A DNA stretch of 64,000 nt from Anaerofustis butyriciformans (GCF_036289385.1 NZ_JAYFFH010000003.1:124001-188000); one strand, 5' to 3'. Numbered from the stretch's first letter, positions 15,236 to 24,655 are shown. Numbers and translations: made by a program. The notes: generated by a model not told the origin, from the letters alone.

Positions 15236-17083
15236 ATGAGTAAAGAAAAAATTATAGGTATCGATTTAGGTACAACAAATTCATGTGTAGCAGTATTAGA
15301 AGGTGGGGAAGCTGTTGTTATAGCTAATGCAGAAGGCGCAAGAACTACTCCATCAGTAGTAGCATTTACAAATGACGGAGAAAGATTAATTGGTCAAGTA
15401 GCTAAAAACCAAGCAGTTACAAACCCAGAAAAAACAGTTGCTTCAATTAAAAGACATATGGGAAGCGATTATAAAGTTGATATTGATGGTAAAAAATATA
15501 CACCACAAGAAATTTCAGCTTTTGTATTACAAAAATTGAAAAAAGATGCTGAAAGTTATTTAGGACAAACTGTTTCTAAAGCAGTTATTACAGTTCCTGC
15601 TTACTTTACAGATGCTCAAAGACAAGCAACAAAAGACGCTGGTAAAATCGCAGGTCTTGAAGTTTTAAGAATTATCAACGAACCAACAGCAGCAGCTCTT
15701 GCTTATGGTCTTGATAAAGAAGAAAATCAAACAGTTATGATTTTCGACCTTGGTGGTGGTACATTCGATGTATCTATCTTGGAACTTGCTGATGGCGTAT
15801 TTGAAGTTAAAGCAACAAACGGTAATAACCACTTAGGTGGGGATGACTTTGATAATAAAATCATTGAATATCTAATTTCTGAATTTAAAAAAGCTAACGG
15901 TATTGATTTAAGCGGCGATAAAATGGCAATGCAAAGACTTAAAGAAAGTGCTGAAAAAGCTAAGATTGAACTTTCAAGTAAAACAACAGCTCAAATCAAT
16001 ATTCCATTCATTACAATGGACGCAGCTGGCCCTAAACATTTAGACGTAACTTTAACAAGAGCTAAATTTGATGAACTTACAGCAGACCTTGTTGAAGCAA
16101 CAATGGAACCTGTAAGAAAAGCAATCGCTGACTCTGGTTTATCAGCAAGCGATATTCATAAAGTAGTACTTGTTGGTGGTTCAACAAGAATTCCAGCAGT
16201 TCAAGAAGCTGTTAAGAGAATCACAGGAAAAGAAGCTGATAAAGGTATCAACCCTGATGAATGTGTAGCAATCGGTGCTGCTATTCAAGGTGGTGTACTT
16301 GCAGGGGATGTTCAAGACGTATTACTTCTTGATGTAACTCCATTATCACTTGGTATTGAAACTCTTGGTGGAGTATTCACTAAATTAATCGACAGAAACA
16401 CAACTATTCCAACAAAGAAAAGCCAAGTATTCTCAACAGCTGCAGATGGTCAAACAGCAGTAGATATTCATGTTCTTCAAGGGGAGAGAGGAATGGCTGC
16501 CGATAATAAAACATTAGGTAGATTCCAACTTACAGGAATTCCTGCAGCTCCAAGAGGAGTGCCACAAATCGAAGTAACATTTGATATTGATGCTAATGGT
16601 ATCGTTAATGTTACAGCAAAAGATTTAGGTACAGGAAAAGAACAAAACGTTGTAATCCAATCTTCTTCTAACATGTCTAAAGAAGAAATTGATAAAGCTG
16701 TAAAAGAAGCTGAACAATATGCTAACGAAGATAAAGCAAAAGAAGAAGAAATTAATACAAGAAATAATGCTGATGCAGCAGTTTACAATGCTGAAAAGAC
16801 ATTAAAAGATCTTGGCGATAAAGTGACAGATACAGAAAAAGCTCCTGTTGAAGATGCAATTAAAGACTTAAAAGAAAAATTAGAAGGTTCTGATACAGAA
16901 GCAATTAAAAAAGCAACAGAAAAATTAAGTGAAGCTTTATATCCAATAGCAGAAAAATTATATGCTGATCAAGCTAACCAACAAAACGCAGGTGCAAATG
17001 CTCAAGGTGCAAGCGATGCTGGAAAACAAGATGATAATGTTGTTGATGCAGATTATGAAGTAGTAGATGATGACGATAAATAA
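15236..17083 (+). CDS. dnaK: Chaperone DnaK (Hsp70)
   Basis: A 615-residue Hsp70 of normal length. The ATPase domain starts with IGIDLGTTNSCVAV, followed by INEPTAAALAYG, IFDLGGGTFDVSIL and VGGSTRIPAVQ. The substrate domain begins around DVTPLSLGIETLGG, and the acidic tail ends VDADYEVVDDDDK. Codon use is more regular than in neighbouring genes, as expected for a highly expressed protein. A strong AAAGGAGAG site precedes the ATG. It works with GrpE upstream and DnaJ downstream. Confidence 0.98.
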   Translation: MSKEKIIGIDLGTTNSCVAVLEGGEAVVIANAEGARTTPSVVAFTNDGERLIGQVAKNQAVTNPEKTVASIKRHMGSDYKVDIDGKKYTPQEISAFVLQKLKKDAESYLGQTVSKAVITVPAYFTDAQRQATKDAGKIAGLEVLRIINEPTAAALAYGLDKEENQTVMIFDLGGGTFDVSILELADGVFEVKATNGNNHLGGDDFDNKIIEYLISEFKKANGIDLSGDKMAMQRLKESAEKAKIELSSKTTAQINIPFITMDAAGPKHLDVTLTRAKFDELTADLVEATMEPVRKAIADSGLSASDIHKVVLVGGSTRIPAVQEAVKRITGKEADKGINPDECVAIGAAIQGGVLAGDVQDVLLLDVTPLSLGIETLGGVFTKLIDRNTTIPTKKSQVFSTAADGQTAVDIHVLQGERGMAADNKTLGRFQLTGIPAAPRGVPQIEVTFDIDANGIVNVTAKDLGTGKEQNVVIQSSSNMSKEEIDKAVKEAEQYANEDKAKEEEINTRNNADAAVYNAEKTLKDLGDKVTDTEKAPVEDAIKDLKEKLEGSDTEAIKKATEKLSEALYPIAEKLYADQANQQNAGANAQGASDAGKQDDNVVDADYEVVDDDDK

Positions 17084-17095
17084 TTAAAACAACTT

Positions 17096-17130
17096 CACCC
17101 TGCTAAGTAAATACTTTGCAGGGTGCTTTT
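17096..17130 (+). terminator. Strong hairpin between dnaK and dnaJ
   Basis: CACCCTGC (17096-17103) pairs with GCAGGGTG (17118-17125), and an inner stem AAGTA/TACTT extends it with one mismatch. Only a short CTTTTC follows. It is probably a partial terminator or an mRNA-stabilising hairpin that sets a high dnaK to dnaJ ratio. Confidence 0.7.
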
Positions 17131-17155
17131 CAAATTTAAAAGGGAGTAGATGATA

Positions 17156-18295
17156 ATGGCAAAAAGGGATTATTACGAGGTTTTGGGCGTAGATAAAAGT
17201 GCCAGCGAAGCTGATATAAAGAAAGCATATAGAAAACTTGCTATGAAATATCATCCTGACAGAAATCCTGGTGATAAAGAAGCAGAAGAAAAGTTTAAAG
17301 AAATAAACGAAGCTTATGAAGTTTTATCTGATGCTGATAAAAAAGCCAAATACGATCAATTCGGTCATGCTGCTTTTGATCCAAACATGGGCGGTGGAGC
17401 CGGTTTCGGCGGTGCCGGATTTGGTGGATTTGAAGATATGTTTGGTGATATCTTCGGTTCAATGTTTGGCGGCGGATTTTCTTCAGGTGCAAATAGACAA
17501 AATGCTCGTCAAAAAGGTAGAGATTTAAGAGTTAATCTTTCAATATCTTTTAATGACGCAATTTTTGGATGTAAAAAAGAAATTAAATTAAAAAGAACAG
17601 AAACTTGTGAAACCTGTGCAGGCAGGGGGGCTGTAAATGATGCTGACATTAAAACATGTGAAACTTGTCATGGTACAGGTCAAGTAAGAGTAACTCAACA
17701 AAGCTTGTTTGGAACTGTTCAAACAGTAAAAACTTGTAGTGAATGTAATGGTACAGGTAAGAAAATTATTAAACCTTGTCCTACATGTTCCGGTAGCGGT
17801 ACTGTAAGAAAAGAAAGAGTTATTTCAATTAGAATTCCTGCAGGTGTTGATACCGGAAGCGTTCTTCCTTTAAGAGGAGAAGGTGAAGCTGGTAAAAACG
17901 GAGGTCCTAACGGAGATGTATATATTTACATAACTGTAAAACCTCATCAAATATTTACAAGAGACGGTAGCGATATTTATTGCAAAATACCGATAACTTT
18001 TGTTCAAGCAGCTTTAGGGGATCATATAATGGTGCCTACGGTTGATGGACAGGTTAAACTTAAAATTCCTGAAGGAACACAATCAGGTCAAGTATTTAAA
18101 CTTAAAAATAAAGGTATTCAAAATGCCAACGGTTTTGGCAAAGGTAACCAATATGTTGAAATAAAAGTTGAAGTTCCTAAGAACTTAACAGAAAAACAAA
18201 AATCTAAGTTAAGAGAATTCGGGGAACTTTCAAGTGATAAAAACAATGAACAAAATAAAAGTTTCTGGGATAAGGTAAAAGATAACTTTAAATAA
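17156..18295 (+). CDS. dnaJ: Co-chaperone DnaJ (Hsp40)
   Basis: A 379-residue protein with a J-domain holding the HPD motif (KYHPDRNPGD), a Gly/Phe-rich linker (about residues 75-115) and a zinc domain with four CxxCxGxG-type repeats (CETCAGRG, CETCHGTG, CSECNGTG, CPTCSGSG). The C-terminal substrate-binding domains follow. The start at 17156 is chosen because GGAG (17143-17146) sits nine bases away; an in-frame ATG at 17150 is too close to it. It delivers substrates to DnaK. Confidence 0.96.
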   Translation: MAKRDYYEVLGVDKSASEADIKKAYRKLAMKYHPDRNPGDKEAEEKFKEINEAYEVLSDADKKAKYDQFGHAAFDPNMGGGAGFGGAGFGGFEDMFGDIFGSMFGGGFSSGANRQNARQKGRDLRVNLSISFNDAIFGCKKEIKLKRTETCETCAGRGAVNDADIKTCETCHGTGQVRVTQQSLFGTVQTVKTCSECNGTGKKIIKPCPTCSGSGTVRKERVISIRIPAGVDTGSVLPLRGEGEAGKNGGPNGDVYIYITVKPHQIFTRDGSDIYCKIPITFVQAALGDHIMVPTVDGQVKLKIPEGTQSGQVFKLKNKGIQNANGFGKGNQYVEIKVEVPKNLTEKQKSKLREFGELSSDKNNEQNKSFWDKVKDNFK

Positions 18296-18322
18296 AAAGA
18301 CTTCTTATGAAGTCTTTTTTTT
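18296..18322 (+). terminator. Terminator of the hrcA-dnaJ operon
   Basis: AGACTTC (18298-18304), TTAT loop, GAAGTCT (18309-18315), then eight T residues. Confidence 0.88.
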
Positions 18323-18345
18323 GCTTTATGTTATTTGGATGTTAT

Positions 18346-18378
18346 AAAAAAGAGAAGTTTTAAACTTCTCTTTTTTTA
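18346..18378 (-). terminator. Second terminator, serving the exporter operon
   Basis: AGAGAAGTTT (18351-18360) pairs with AAACTTCTCT (18362-18371). On the minus strand it follows the permease gene with a T run; on plus it backs up the dnaJ terminator. Confidence 0.78.
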
Positions 18379-21300
18379 TTCTACGCTTTTTAGTGATTCT
18401 ACCATGTTAATTTTTTTCAGTGTTCTGTTTAAGAAAATATTTACTATTACCGCAAATACAATCGTAAGAACTACGCCATATATATAACTTGATATTAAAA
18501 TATCATTATAAAATTGTACGAAGTCAACAGCAACTGTGTTCATAAGGTATTTATGGAAGAATTTTCCTATTAAGCATCCTACTATTATACCGATTATATT
18601 AAGTATAATATTTTCTCTTACAATATATAAGTTTACTTCATTATTATAAAATCCTAAAACTTTTATGGTTGCAATTTCTCTAAATCTCTCACTTACATTA
18701 ATATTATCAAGGTTAAACATTACTATAAATGCTAACATCCCTGCTGCGATAATTATTACAACAATAACAAAATCCAAACTGTCGAGCTGTTGAGAAAATC
18801 CTTCTGCCGTTCTTTGATTAAATTCAACACTTAATATATTTTTGTTTTTCAAAATTTCTTTACTTAGATTATCATAAGTTTCTTCATCATTATTTGTAAG
18901 TCTTGATAAAATAAGATTTGCATTTACATCTTCATTTGTTAATTGTTCATAATAATCTTTACTGATGAATGCATAGTGGTAAATATAATTATTTACTACC
19001 CCTGCTACAGAAACTTGATATTCTTTTCCGTCCATATCTTTTATTTTAATTGTGTCGCCTTTTTTTATTCCGGCTATTTCACTTAATCTGCTGGTTATTA
19101 TAATGCCATTATCAGGAAGAGTTAAGCTTTGTTCCGTTTCGTAGTCGGTTAAGTAAATATAGTTGTTCATTGCATCAGTATCTATCGGAACCATTAAAGA
19201 GAAATTATAACTTTTTTTATCTCCGTCTACTTCATAGGTATCTTGATAGAATAGTTTGCTTTCTTTTATTTCACTGTTATTATTAAATTCCTGTTCAATT
19301 TCTTTTATTTCTTTTGTAGATACATCGCTGTCCAAAGATGTTTCCATGTTGTAATTTCTTACATGGGTATATTGTAAATCTATCATTGAAGATACTGAAT
19401 ATCTAAGCCCAAATCCTGCGATTAAAAGTCCGCAGCATGCGCCGATCCCTACAACGCTCATTATAAGTCTTTTCTTATATCTCATAAGATTTCTTATTGT
19501 TATTTTCCATTTAAAGCTTAATCTGTTCCAAATAAAAGGAATTCTTTCAAGTAATGCTTTTCTTCCGCTTTTCATTACTTTTGGTCTAAGAAGACTTGCT
19601 GCAACTTCTCTTAAGTCTGAATTACAAGCTACATAAGCACTGAGAACCGTACACATCACACCTACTACAAGAGAAATAACGATGTAGTTAGGATAAATTA
19701 CAGGGATAAGTTCAGGTGTTTTATATAAAATTCTATATGCTTCGTAAATCATGTTTGGAACAAATGTAAAACCTATGATAAGTCCTATAATGCTGCCGAT
19801 AAAACTTGCAAGGAATGCATAAACAATAAATTTCATGCTTACTGCAAATTTGCCAAATCCCAAAGCTTTTAATATTCCAAGTTCCGTTCTTTTTTCTTCA
19901 ACCATTCTTGTCATGGTTGTTAAGCATACAAGTGCTGCAACGAGGAAGAATATTAAAGGAAATACTTTTGCGACTGATGTTATTTTTTTTGAATTTTCTG
20001 CGTAGCTAAAATAACTTTCGTTTGTGTTTCTGTCAAGTGTATACCACTTAACTTCTTCCATATCTTCAACTTCTGCTTTTGCATCATCTATTTTTTTTTG
20101 TGCATTTGCAAATTCTTCATCTGCTTTTTCTTTGTTTTTGTTGTATTCGCTGTATCCGCTGTCAATTTCTTTTTGTGCTGATGTTATTTGGTAAGATGCG
20201 TTTGCAAATTCTTTGTTTGCTGTATTTTCTTGTTTTTCTATTTCGCTGTATCCGCTTTTAATTTCTTTTTTTGCGTTTGTTATTTGAGTTTGTGCGATGC
20301 TTAATTCTTTTTCTTTTGTCTCTAATTCCGTTTTTGCATCTTTTAATTCTTGTTCTTGTTTAGAAAGAATATCTTTTAAGGCTTCTTTTTCCTCTTCTGT
20401 TAATGAAGCTACATAGTTATAAAATTCTTCTTCTTGTTTTTCTAATTCCTCTTTTGCTGTTTTTAATTCTGCTTTTGCTGAATTTATTTGTTTTTCTTTA
20501 GTTTCAAGTTCTTTTTCGCTTTTGTTTAGTTCAGCTTTTGCATTTGCAATTTCATTTTTTAAAATGGACTTTTGATCTTCAAGTTCATTTTTAGAATCAG
20601 AAAGTTTAGAAGTGCTGTCTTTAAGTTTCTTTTCTGCACTGGATAATTCATTGTAAGCATCTTTTTTCTTTTCGTCCAGCTCTTTTTGTGAATCGTTTAT
20701 TTCTTTATATGCTTTGTCTTTTTCTTCTTGTAACCTTTGAGTTTCTCTTAAAGATGTTGTTTCTTTTATTCTATCTTTGTAGTCCGTAATGATTTGTTCA
20801 TATTCTTCACTAAAACAATTTATATCTTTAGTTGATTTTAAACTTACGTATAAGTCTGTGTAGTAATCGCTGTCAAAAGCATCCATACTTAATATTAAGA
20901 ATGTGTTTATTGTTCCGTCTCCAAGTTTTGAAGAGCCGTAATCATCATCAGTAATGTAATATGACCAGCTTGCTGTTCCTACTATTTTTAGTTCTTTTTC
21001 TTTTATTTTTACGCTTTCATAATCTTCTACTTTTAAAGTATCTCCGAGTTTTAAATTGTTTGCTTTTAAATAATTATCTGATATTACACATTCATTTGAT
21101 TCTTTTGGATAACTTCCGCTTATAAGTTCATAATCCATCATTACGATATCTTCTTTGTTTGGCATACCATAAGCCTTAGCTACAATGCTTTTGTCGTTAT
21201 GACCTAAAAGAAGATCTGTTGAATATGTGGCAAAAATATCTTTTGTGTCTTTATCGTTTTTTATCGCTTCTATGTCTTTATTACTAAAACCATATGTGGA

Positions 21301-21486
21301 CATAAAACTTACATCGTACAAGCTGGTGTCTTCAAAATATTTATTTGCCGTATACTCCATTTGCGGTCCTATTACTCTTAGCCCGACAAAAAAGCACACT
21401 CCAAGAAGAGTGATTAATAAAATGGATATAAATCTGTTTTTTGTAAGTCTGATTTCTCTTAATAAGTCTTTTATTAATGTCTTCAT
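18376..21486 (-). CDS. FtsX-like ABC transporter permease with a long coiled coil
   Basis: A 1036-residue membrane protein. An N-terminal transmembrane helix (RFISILLITLLGVCFFVGL) leads to an extracytoplasmic MacB-like region. Next is a Lys/Glu-rich coiled coil at about residues 235-475, with repeated GYSE and EFANA segments. The first FtsX domain follows with three helices (about 510-625), then a second extracytoplasmic region and a second three-helix FtsX domain at the C terminus (about 910-1025). It pairs with the ATPase encoded just upstream. Such systems usually move lipids or peptides or signal mechanically. The substrate is unknown. Confidence 0.88.
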   Translation of the reverse strand: MKTLIKDLLREIRLTKNRFISILLITLLGVCFFVGLRVIGPQMEYTANKYFEDTSLYDVSFMSTYGFSNKDIEAIKNDKDTKDIFATYSTDLLLGHNDKSIVAKAYGMPNKEDIVMMDYELISGSYPKESNECVISDNYLKANNLKLGDTLKVEDYESVKIKEKELKIVGTASWSYYITDDDYGSSKLGDGTINTFLILSMDAFDSDYYTDLYVSLKSTKDINCFSEEYEQIITDYKDRIKETTSLRETQRLQEEKDKAYKEINDSQKELDEKKKDAYNELSSAEKKLKDSTSKLSDSKNELEDQKSILKNEIANAKAELNKSEKELETKEKQINSAKAELKTAKEELEKQEEEFYNYVASLTEEEKEALKDILSKQEQELKDAKTELETKEKELSIAQTQITNAKKEIKSGYSEIEKQENTANKEFANASYQITSAQKEIDSGYSEYNKNKEKADEEFANAQKKIDDAKAEVEDMEEVKWYTLDRNTNESYFSYAENSKKITSVAKVFPLIFFLVAALVCLTTMTRMVEEKRTELGILKALGFGKFAVSMKFIVYAFLASFIGSIIGLIIGFTFVPNMIYEAYRILYKTPELIPVIYPNYIVISLVVGVMCTVLSAYVACNSDLREVAASLLRPKVMKSGRKALLERIPFIWNRLSFKWKITIRNLMRYKKRLIMSVVGIGACCGLLIAGFGLRYSVSSMIDLQYTHVRNYNMETSLDSDVSTKEIKEIEQEFNNNSEIKESKLFYQDTYEVDGDKKSYNFSLMVPIDTDAMNNYIYLTDYETEQSLTLPDNGIIITSRLSEIAGIKKGDTIKIKDMDGKEYQVSVAGVVNNYIYHYAFISKDYYEQLTNEDVNANLILSRLTNNDEETYDNLSKEILKNKNILSVEFNQRTAEGFSQQLDSLDFVIVVIIIAAGMLAFIVMFNLDNINVSERFREIATIKVLGFYNNEVNLYIVRENIILNIIGIIVGCLIGKFFHKYLMNTVAVDFVQFYNDILISSYIYGVVLTIVFAVIVNIFLNRTLKKINMVESLKSVE

Positions 21487-21519
21487 TTAAGGCACCTTCA
21501 TATGTTGTTATTTAAAATT

Positions 21520-22242
21520 CTACCATTCTATGTCTTCGACGTTTTTAACATTTTCGTTAATTATAATATCTTCAATTTGTCCGTTTTTTACCTTTATGAT
21601 TTTATTTGCCATTTCCGTTAATGCAAGGTTGTGGGTTACCACTATTACGGGAATATTGTTCATAAAGCAAATGTCTTGAAGTAGTTTTAATATTGATTTT
21701 CCTGTTTTATAGTCAAGTGCTCCCGTTGGTTCATCACATAATAATAATTTAGGATTTTTTGCAAGAGCTCTTGCTATTGATACTCTTTGTTGTTCTCCGC
21801 CGGATAATTGAGACGGGAAATTGTCAGCTCTTTTTTCTAGCCCTACATCTCTTAGAGCATCCATTGCAGATATGCTAGATTTTGATATTTCAGTTGCAAG
21901 TTCTATATTTTCTTTTGCAGTAAGGTTTTGAACAAGGTTATAAAACTGAAAAACAAAGCCTACATCGTATCTTCTGTATGAGGTAAGTTCTTTTTCGCTT
22001 AATTTGCTTAAGTCTTTGCCATCTACGATTATGCTTCCTTTTGTGATTGTGTCCATTCCTCCAAGGAGATTAAGAAGTGTTGTTTTTCCTGCGCCACTTT
22101 GTCCCACTATAATCGTAAATTTGCCTTTTTCGATTTCAAAGCTAACATTATCCAAAGCTTTTACTTCGTTTTCTTTGCTGCCGTAAATTTTACTGACGTT
22201 TTGAATAATAATATTATCAGCCATATCTTTTCTCGCTTTCAT
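21520..22242 (-). CDS. LolD/MacB-type ABC transporter ATPase
   Basis: A 240-residue ATPase with Walker A GQSGAGKTTLL, signature LSGGEQQRVSIARALAKNP, Walker B LLLCDEPTGALD and the H-loop VVTHN. It is of the type that energises FtsX-fold permeases, and the permease gene follows after 33 bases. The first ATG (22242) has no clear ribosome site; the ATG at 22224 (MADNIIIQ...) has a weak GAGA-type site, so the true N terminus could be six residues shorter. Confidence 0.92.
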   Translation of the reverse strand: MKARKDMADNIIIQNVSKIYGSKENEVKALDNVSFEIEKGKFTIIVGQSGAGKTTLLNLLGGMDTITKGSIIVDGKDLSKLSEKELTSYRRYDVGFVFQFYNLVQNLTAKENIELATEISKSSISAMDALRDVGLEKRADNFPSQLSGGEQQRVSIARALAKNPKLLLCDEPTGALDYKTGKSILKLLQDICFMNNIPVIVVTHNLALTEMANKIIKVKNGQIEDIIINENVKNVEDIEW

Positions 22243-22280
22243 TTATTCTACGTTTTCAATTAAACCTTTTCATTTATATT

Positions 22281-22316
22281 ATTATACTATATTATTATGT
22301 TTTAACATAATAATAT
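22281..22316 (-). promoter_or_regulatory. 28-bp palindrome beside the exporter -10 box
   Basis: Perfect 13-base arms ATATTATTATGTT (22289-22301) and AACATAATAATAT (22304-22316) are separated by two bases. On the minus strand TATAAT (22286-22281) lies directly downstream, so the palindrome covers the -35 region of the exporter operon. This placement suits a repressor of the TetR or MarR type; none is encoded nearby. Confidence 0.6.
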
Positions 22317-22363
22317 TTGAAATAACTTTGTGATGAAAAGTAGAAAATAAAATATACCTGTGC

Positions 22364-22369
22364 TATACT
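22364..22369 (+). promoter_or_regulatory. Extended -10 box for the fumarase genes
   Basis: TATACT preceded by TGTGC, an extended -10 pattern, lies about 28 bases before the fumarase start. A clear -35 is not seen. Confidence 0.45.
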
Positions 22370-22397
22370 CTAATATATAAATTTTTTAGAGGTTATT

Positions 22398-23240
22398 ATG
22401 AGACAAATAGATACTAAAATTATAAAAGAAGAAGTAAAAAAACTTATCCTTGAAGCAAATGTTTTTCTTGGAGATGATATTAAAAATGCTTTGATTGAAA
22501 GTGAGAAAGAAGAAAAGTCAGAGATTGGAAGAGGACTTTTAAGTGTTATAAACGATAATATAGATATTGCAGCGAAAGAAAACTGCCCTATATGTCAAGA
22601 TACAGGTATGTGCCTTGTGTTTTTGGAGGTAGGTCAGGAAGTTTTCTTTACTGGTAATTACATTTATGATGAAATAAACGATGCTATAAGAGAAGCTTAC
22701 GATGAAGGGTATTTTAGAAAAAGTGTTGTAGGTTGTCCTTTAAGAAGAGAAAATACCAAAGATAATACACCTGGGATAATATATTATAACGTAGTAAAAG
22801 GTGACAAGGTTAAAATAAAAGTTATGCCAAAAGGTTTTGGCAGTGAAAACTGCGGTGATACAAAGATGTTAAAACCAGCAGATGGATATGAAGGCGTTGT
22901 TGATTTTATTTTACAAACAGTTGAAAAGGCAGGAAGCAAGCCTTGCCCTCCTATGATTGTTGGAGTTGGAATAGGAGGAACAATGGAAAAGGCTGCATTA
23001 ATGGCAAAAGAAGCTTTACTTCTTGATATTAATCATAAAAATGAAGATGAGTTTTATAGAAATATGGAAGAAGAGCTTATTGATAAAATCAATAAACTTG
23101 GAATAGGCCCCGGAGGACTTGGCGGAAGCACTACAGCTCTTGGAGTAAATATTCTAACTTATCCTACTCATATTGCAGGTCTGCCTGTAAGTGTTAATAT
23201 AGGTTGCCATGTATCAAGACATAAGGAAACGGAGATTTAA
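22398..23240 (+). CDS. fumA: Class I fumarate hydratase, alpha subunit
   Basis: The 280-residue protein is the iron-sulfur half of a two-subunit fumarase/L(+)-tartrate dehydratase. It has cluster cysteines in CPICQDTGM, VGCPLRREN and SENCGDTKM and the GIGGTMEKAALMAK and GGLGGSTTALGV segments. The [4Fe-4S] enzyme is oxygen sensitive, in keeping with an anaerobe. The beta subunit gene starts one base after the stop. Fumarase is more likely than tartrate dehydratase without other tartrate genes, but the sequence alone does not exclude the latter. Confidence 0.9.
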   Translation: MRQIDTKIIKEEVKKLILEANVFLGDDIKNALIESEKEEKSEIGRGLLSVINDNIDIAAKENCPICQDTGMCLVFLEVGQEVFFTGNYIYDEINDAIREAYDEGYFRKSVVGCPLRRENTKDNTPGIIYYNVVKGDKVKIKVMPKGFGSENCGDTKMLKPADGYEGVVDFILQTVEKAGSKPCPPMIVGVGIGGTMEKAALMAKEALLLDINHKNEDEFYRNMEEELIDKINKLGIGPGGLGGSTTALGVNILTYPTHIAGLPVSVNIGCHVSRHKETEI

Positions 23241-23241
23241 T

Positions 23242-23796
23242 ATGGAAAAGAAAGTAAAATTACCACTTAGTGATGATGAAATCATGGATATAAATGCAGG
23301 GGATAAATTATATTTAACGGGATATATTTATACTGCAAGAGATGCTGCTCATAAAAAAATGGTGGAAACAATGGAAAATGGCGATAAGCTTCCTTTTAAT
23401 ATAAAAGGAGAGTGTATATATTATGCAGGTCCATGTCCCGAAAAACCGGGGGAAGTAATAGGTTCATGCGGACCTACAACATCTGCAAGAATGGATAAAT
23501 ACACTCCGTTTTTACTTGAAAGAGGATTAAAGCTTATTATAGGAAAAGGGGAGCGAAACGACGAAGTAGAAAAAAGCCTTAAAGATAATAATGCTTTATA
23601 TCTTGCGGCAGTTGGAGGATGTGGAGCTTTAATAAAAAAATGTATAAAAGAAGCTGAGCTTATAGCTTATCCTGAGTTATTATCCGAAGCCGTTAGAAAA
23701 TTATATGTAGAGGATTTTCCCGTTATTGTGGCAATAGATTCAAAAGGAAATAATTTATATAAAACAGAAAAAGAAAAATATAAAAGACCTTTCTAA
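23242..23796 (+). CDS. fumB: Class I fumarate hydratase, beta subunit
   Basis: A 184-residue partner of the alpha subunit, starting at ATG 23242 with ACGGAG in the end of the alpha gene; an in-frame upstream start would lack this site. It shows the family motifs GYIYTARDAAHKKM, YAGPCPE and GSCGPTTSARMD. Together with the alpha subunit it hydrates fumarate to malate. The stop codon lies inside the terminator hairpin. Confidence 0.9.
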   Translation: MEKKVKLPLSDDEIMDINAGDKLYLTGYIYTARDAAHKKMVETMENGDKLPFNIKGECIYYAGPCPEKPGEVIGSCGPTTSARMDKYTPFLLERGLKLIIGKGERNDEVEKSLKDNNALYLAAVGGCGALIKKCIKEAELIAYPELLSEAVRKLYVEDFPVIVAIDSKGNNLYKTEKEKYKRPF

Positions 23797-23810
23797 AAAG
23801 GTCTTTTTTT
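23782..23810 (+). terminator. Terminator of the fumarase operon
   Basis: AAAAGACCTTT and AAAGGTCTTTT with a three-base loop that includes part of the stop codon, then a T run. Confidence 0.85.
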
Positions 23811-23894
23811 ATTAATCTTCTGATACTCTTACCCCTTTATTTTAAGGCGTTTTTATTATATAATTGAAAGGTAATTAAATTTTGGAGAATGGAT

Positions 23895-24539
23895 ATGTAT
23901 AAGTATATTGTTTTTGATTTAGATGGAACTCTTATTGATACTGCTGAAGGGACGGTAAAAATGTTTCAAGAGGGACTAAGATATGCGGGAATCATTGAAG
24001 ATGACAAAGTAGTAAAATCTTTAATAGGACCTCCCTTTGCAAGAACTCTTGTAACAAAATACGGGCTAAGCGAAGAAAAAGCAAAAAAAGCCATAGATGT
24101 AAGTAACGAATACATGTTTGACAAAGGCGTTTATGAATGTAAACTTTTTGATGGAATGAGGGAAACTTTGGAAATGCTTAAAGCGAATAATATAAAATTA
24201 TCAGTAGCGACAAGCCAGCCCGAAGATTCCGCATTGATAGAAGCAAAACATGTAGAAATACTTGATTATTTCGATCATTTTATTGCAAATAATCTATATC
24301 AAACAAGAGGAAGCAAAAGCGATTTTGTTGGAATGTGCATTGATAAAATGGAAGTATCAGACAAAAGCAGTGCAATTATGATAGGAGATAAAAAACCGGA
24401 TATAATCGGGGGGAAAGAAAACGGCATTGCTACTATGGGTGTTTTGTATGGATATGGTGATTTGTCTGAGATTAAAGAAAGTAATCCTATACATATTGTA
24501 AAAACACCGATTCAGATTAAAGATATTATTTTAAAATAG
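23895..24539 (+). CDS. HAD-IA phosphatase, phosphoglycolate phosphatase-like
   Basis: A 214-residue HAD hydrolase with motif I FDLDGTLID, motif II VATSQ (a Ser/Thr position), motif III Lys in the SKSDFV segment and motif IV IGDKKPDI. The helical cap between motifs I and II is typical of subfamily IA, as in Gph and PpaX. The start at 23895 has GGAG seven bases away, whereas the ATG at 23889 is only one base from it. Motif IV has Lys-Lys in place of the usual acidic residue, so its metal site is slightly unusual. The substrate is unknown. Confidence 0.85.
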   Translation: MYKYIVFDLDGTLIDTAEGTVKMFQEGLRYAGIIEDDKVVKSLIGPPFARTLVTKYGLSEEKAKKAIDVSNEYMFDKGVYECKLFDGMRETLEMLKANNIKLSVATSQPEDSALIEAKHVEILDYFDHFIANNLYQTRGSKSDFVGMCIDKMEVSDKSSAIMIGDKKPDIIGGKENGIATMGVLYGYGDLSEIKESNPIHIVKTPIQIKDIILK

Positions 24540-24553
24540 ATTTATTATTTTTC

Positions 24554-24583
24554 TTGACAGTAATAATTACAATATATTAAAAT
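24554..24583 (+). promoter_or_regulatory. Candidate ileS promoter
   Basis: TTGACA (24554-24559) and TAAAAT (24578-24583) with an 18-base spacer. The leader of about 70 bases has no T-box, which is unusual for ileS in Firmicutes. Confidence 0.5.
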
Positions 24584-24655
24584 TATATTTTAAGGAAAAG
24601 CAAAAAATAGCAATATTACAAGCTTTTTAATATAAATTTAGGAATGGAGTAAGAT

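Noticed and set aside
24540..24655. T-box leader for ileS
   Set aside because: The stretch is too short and lacks the conserved TGGNACCGCG sequence and a terminator.
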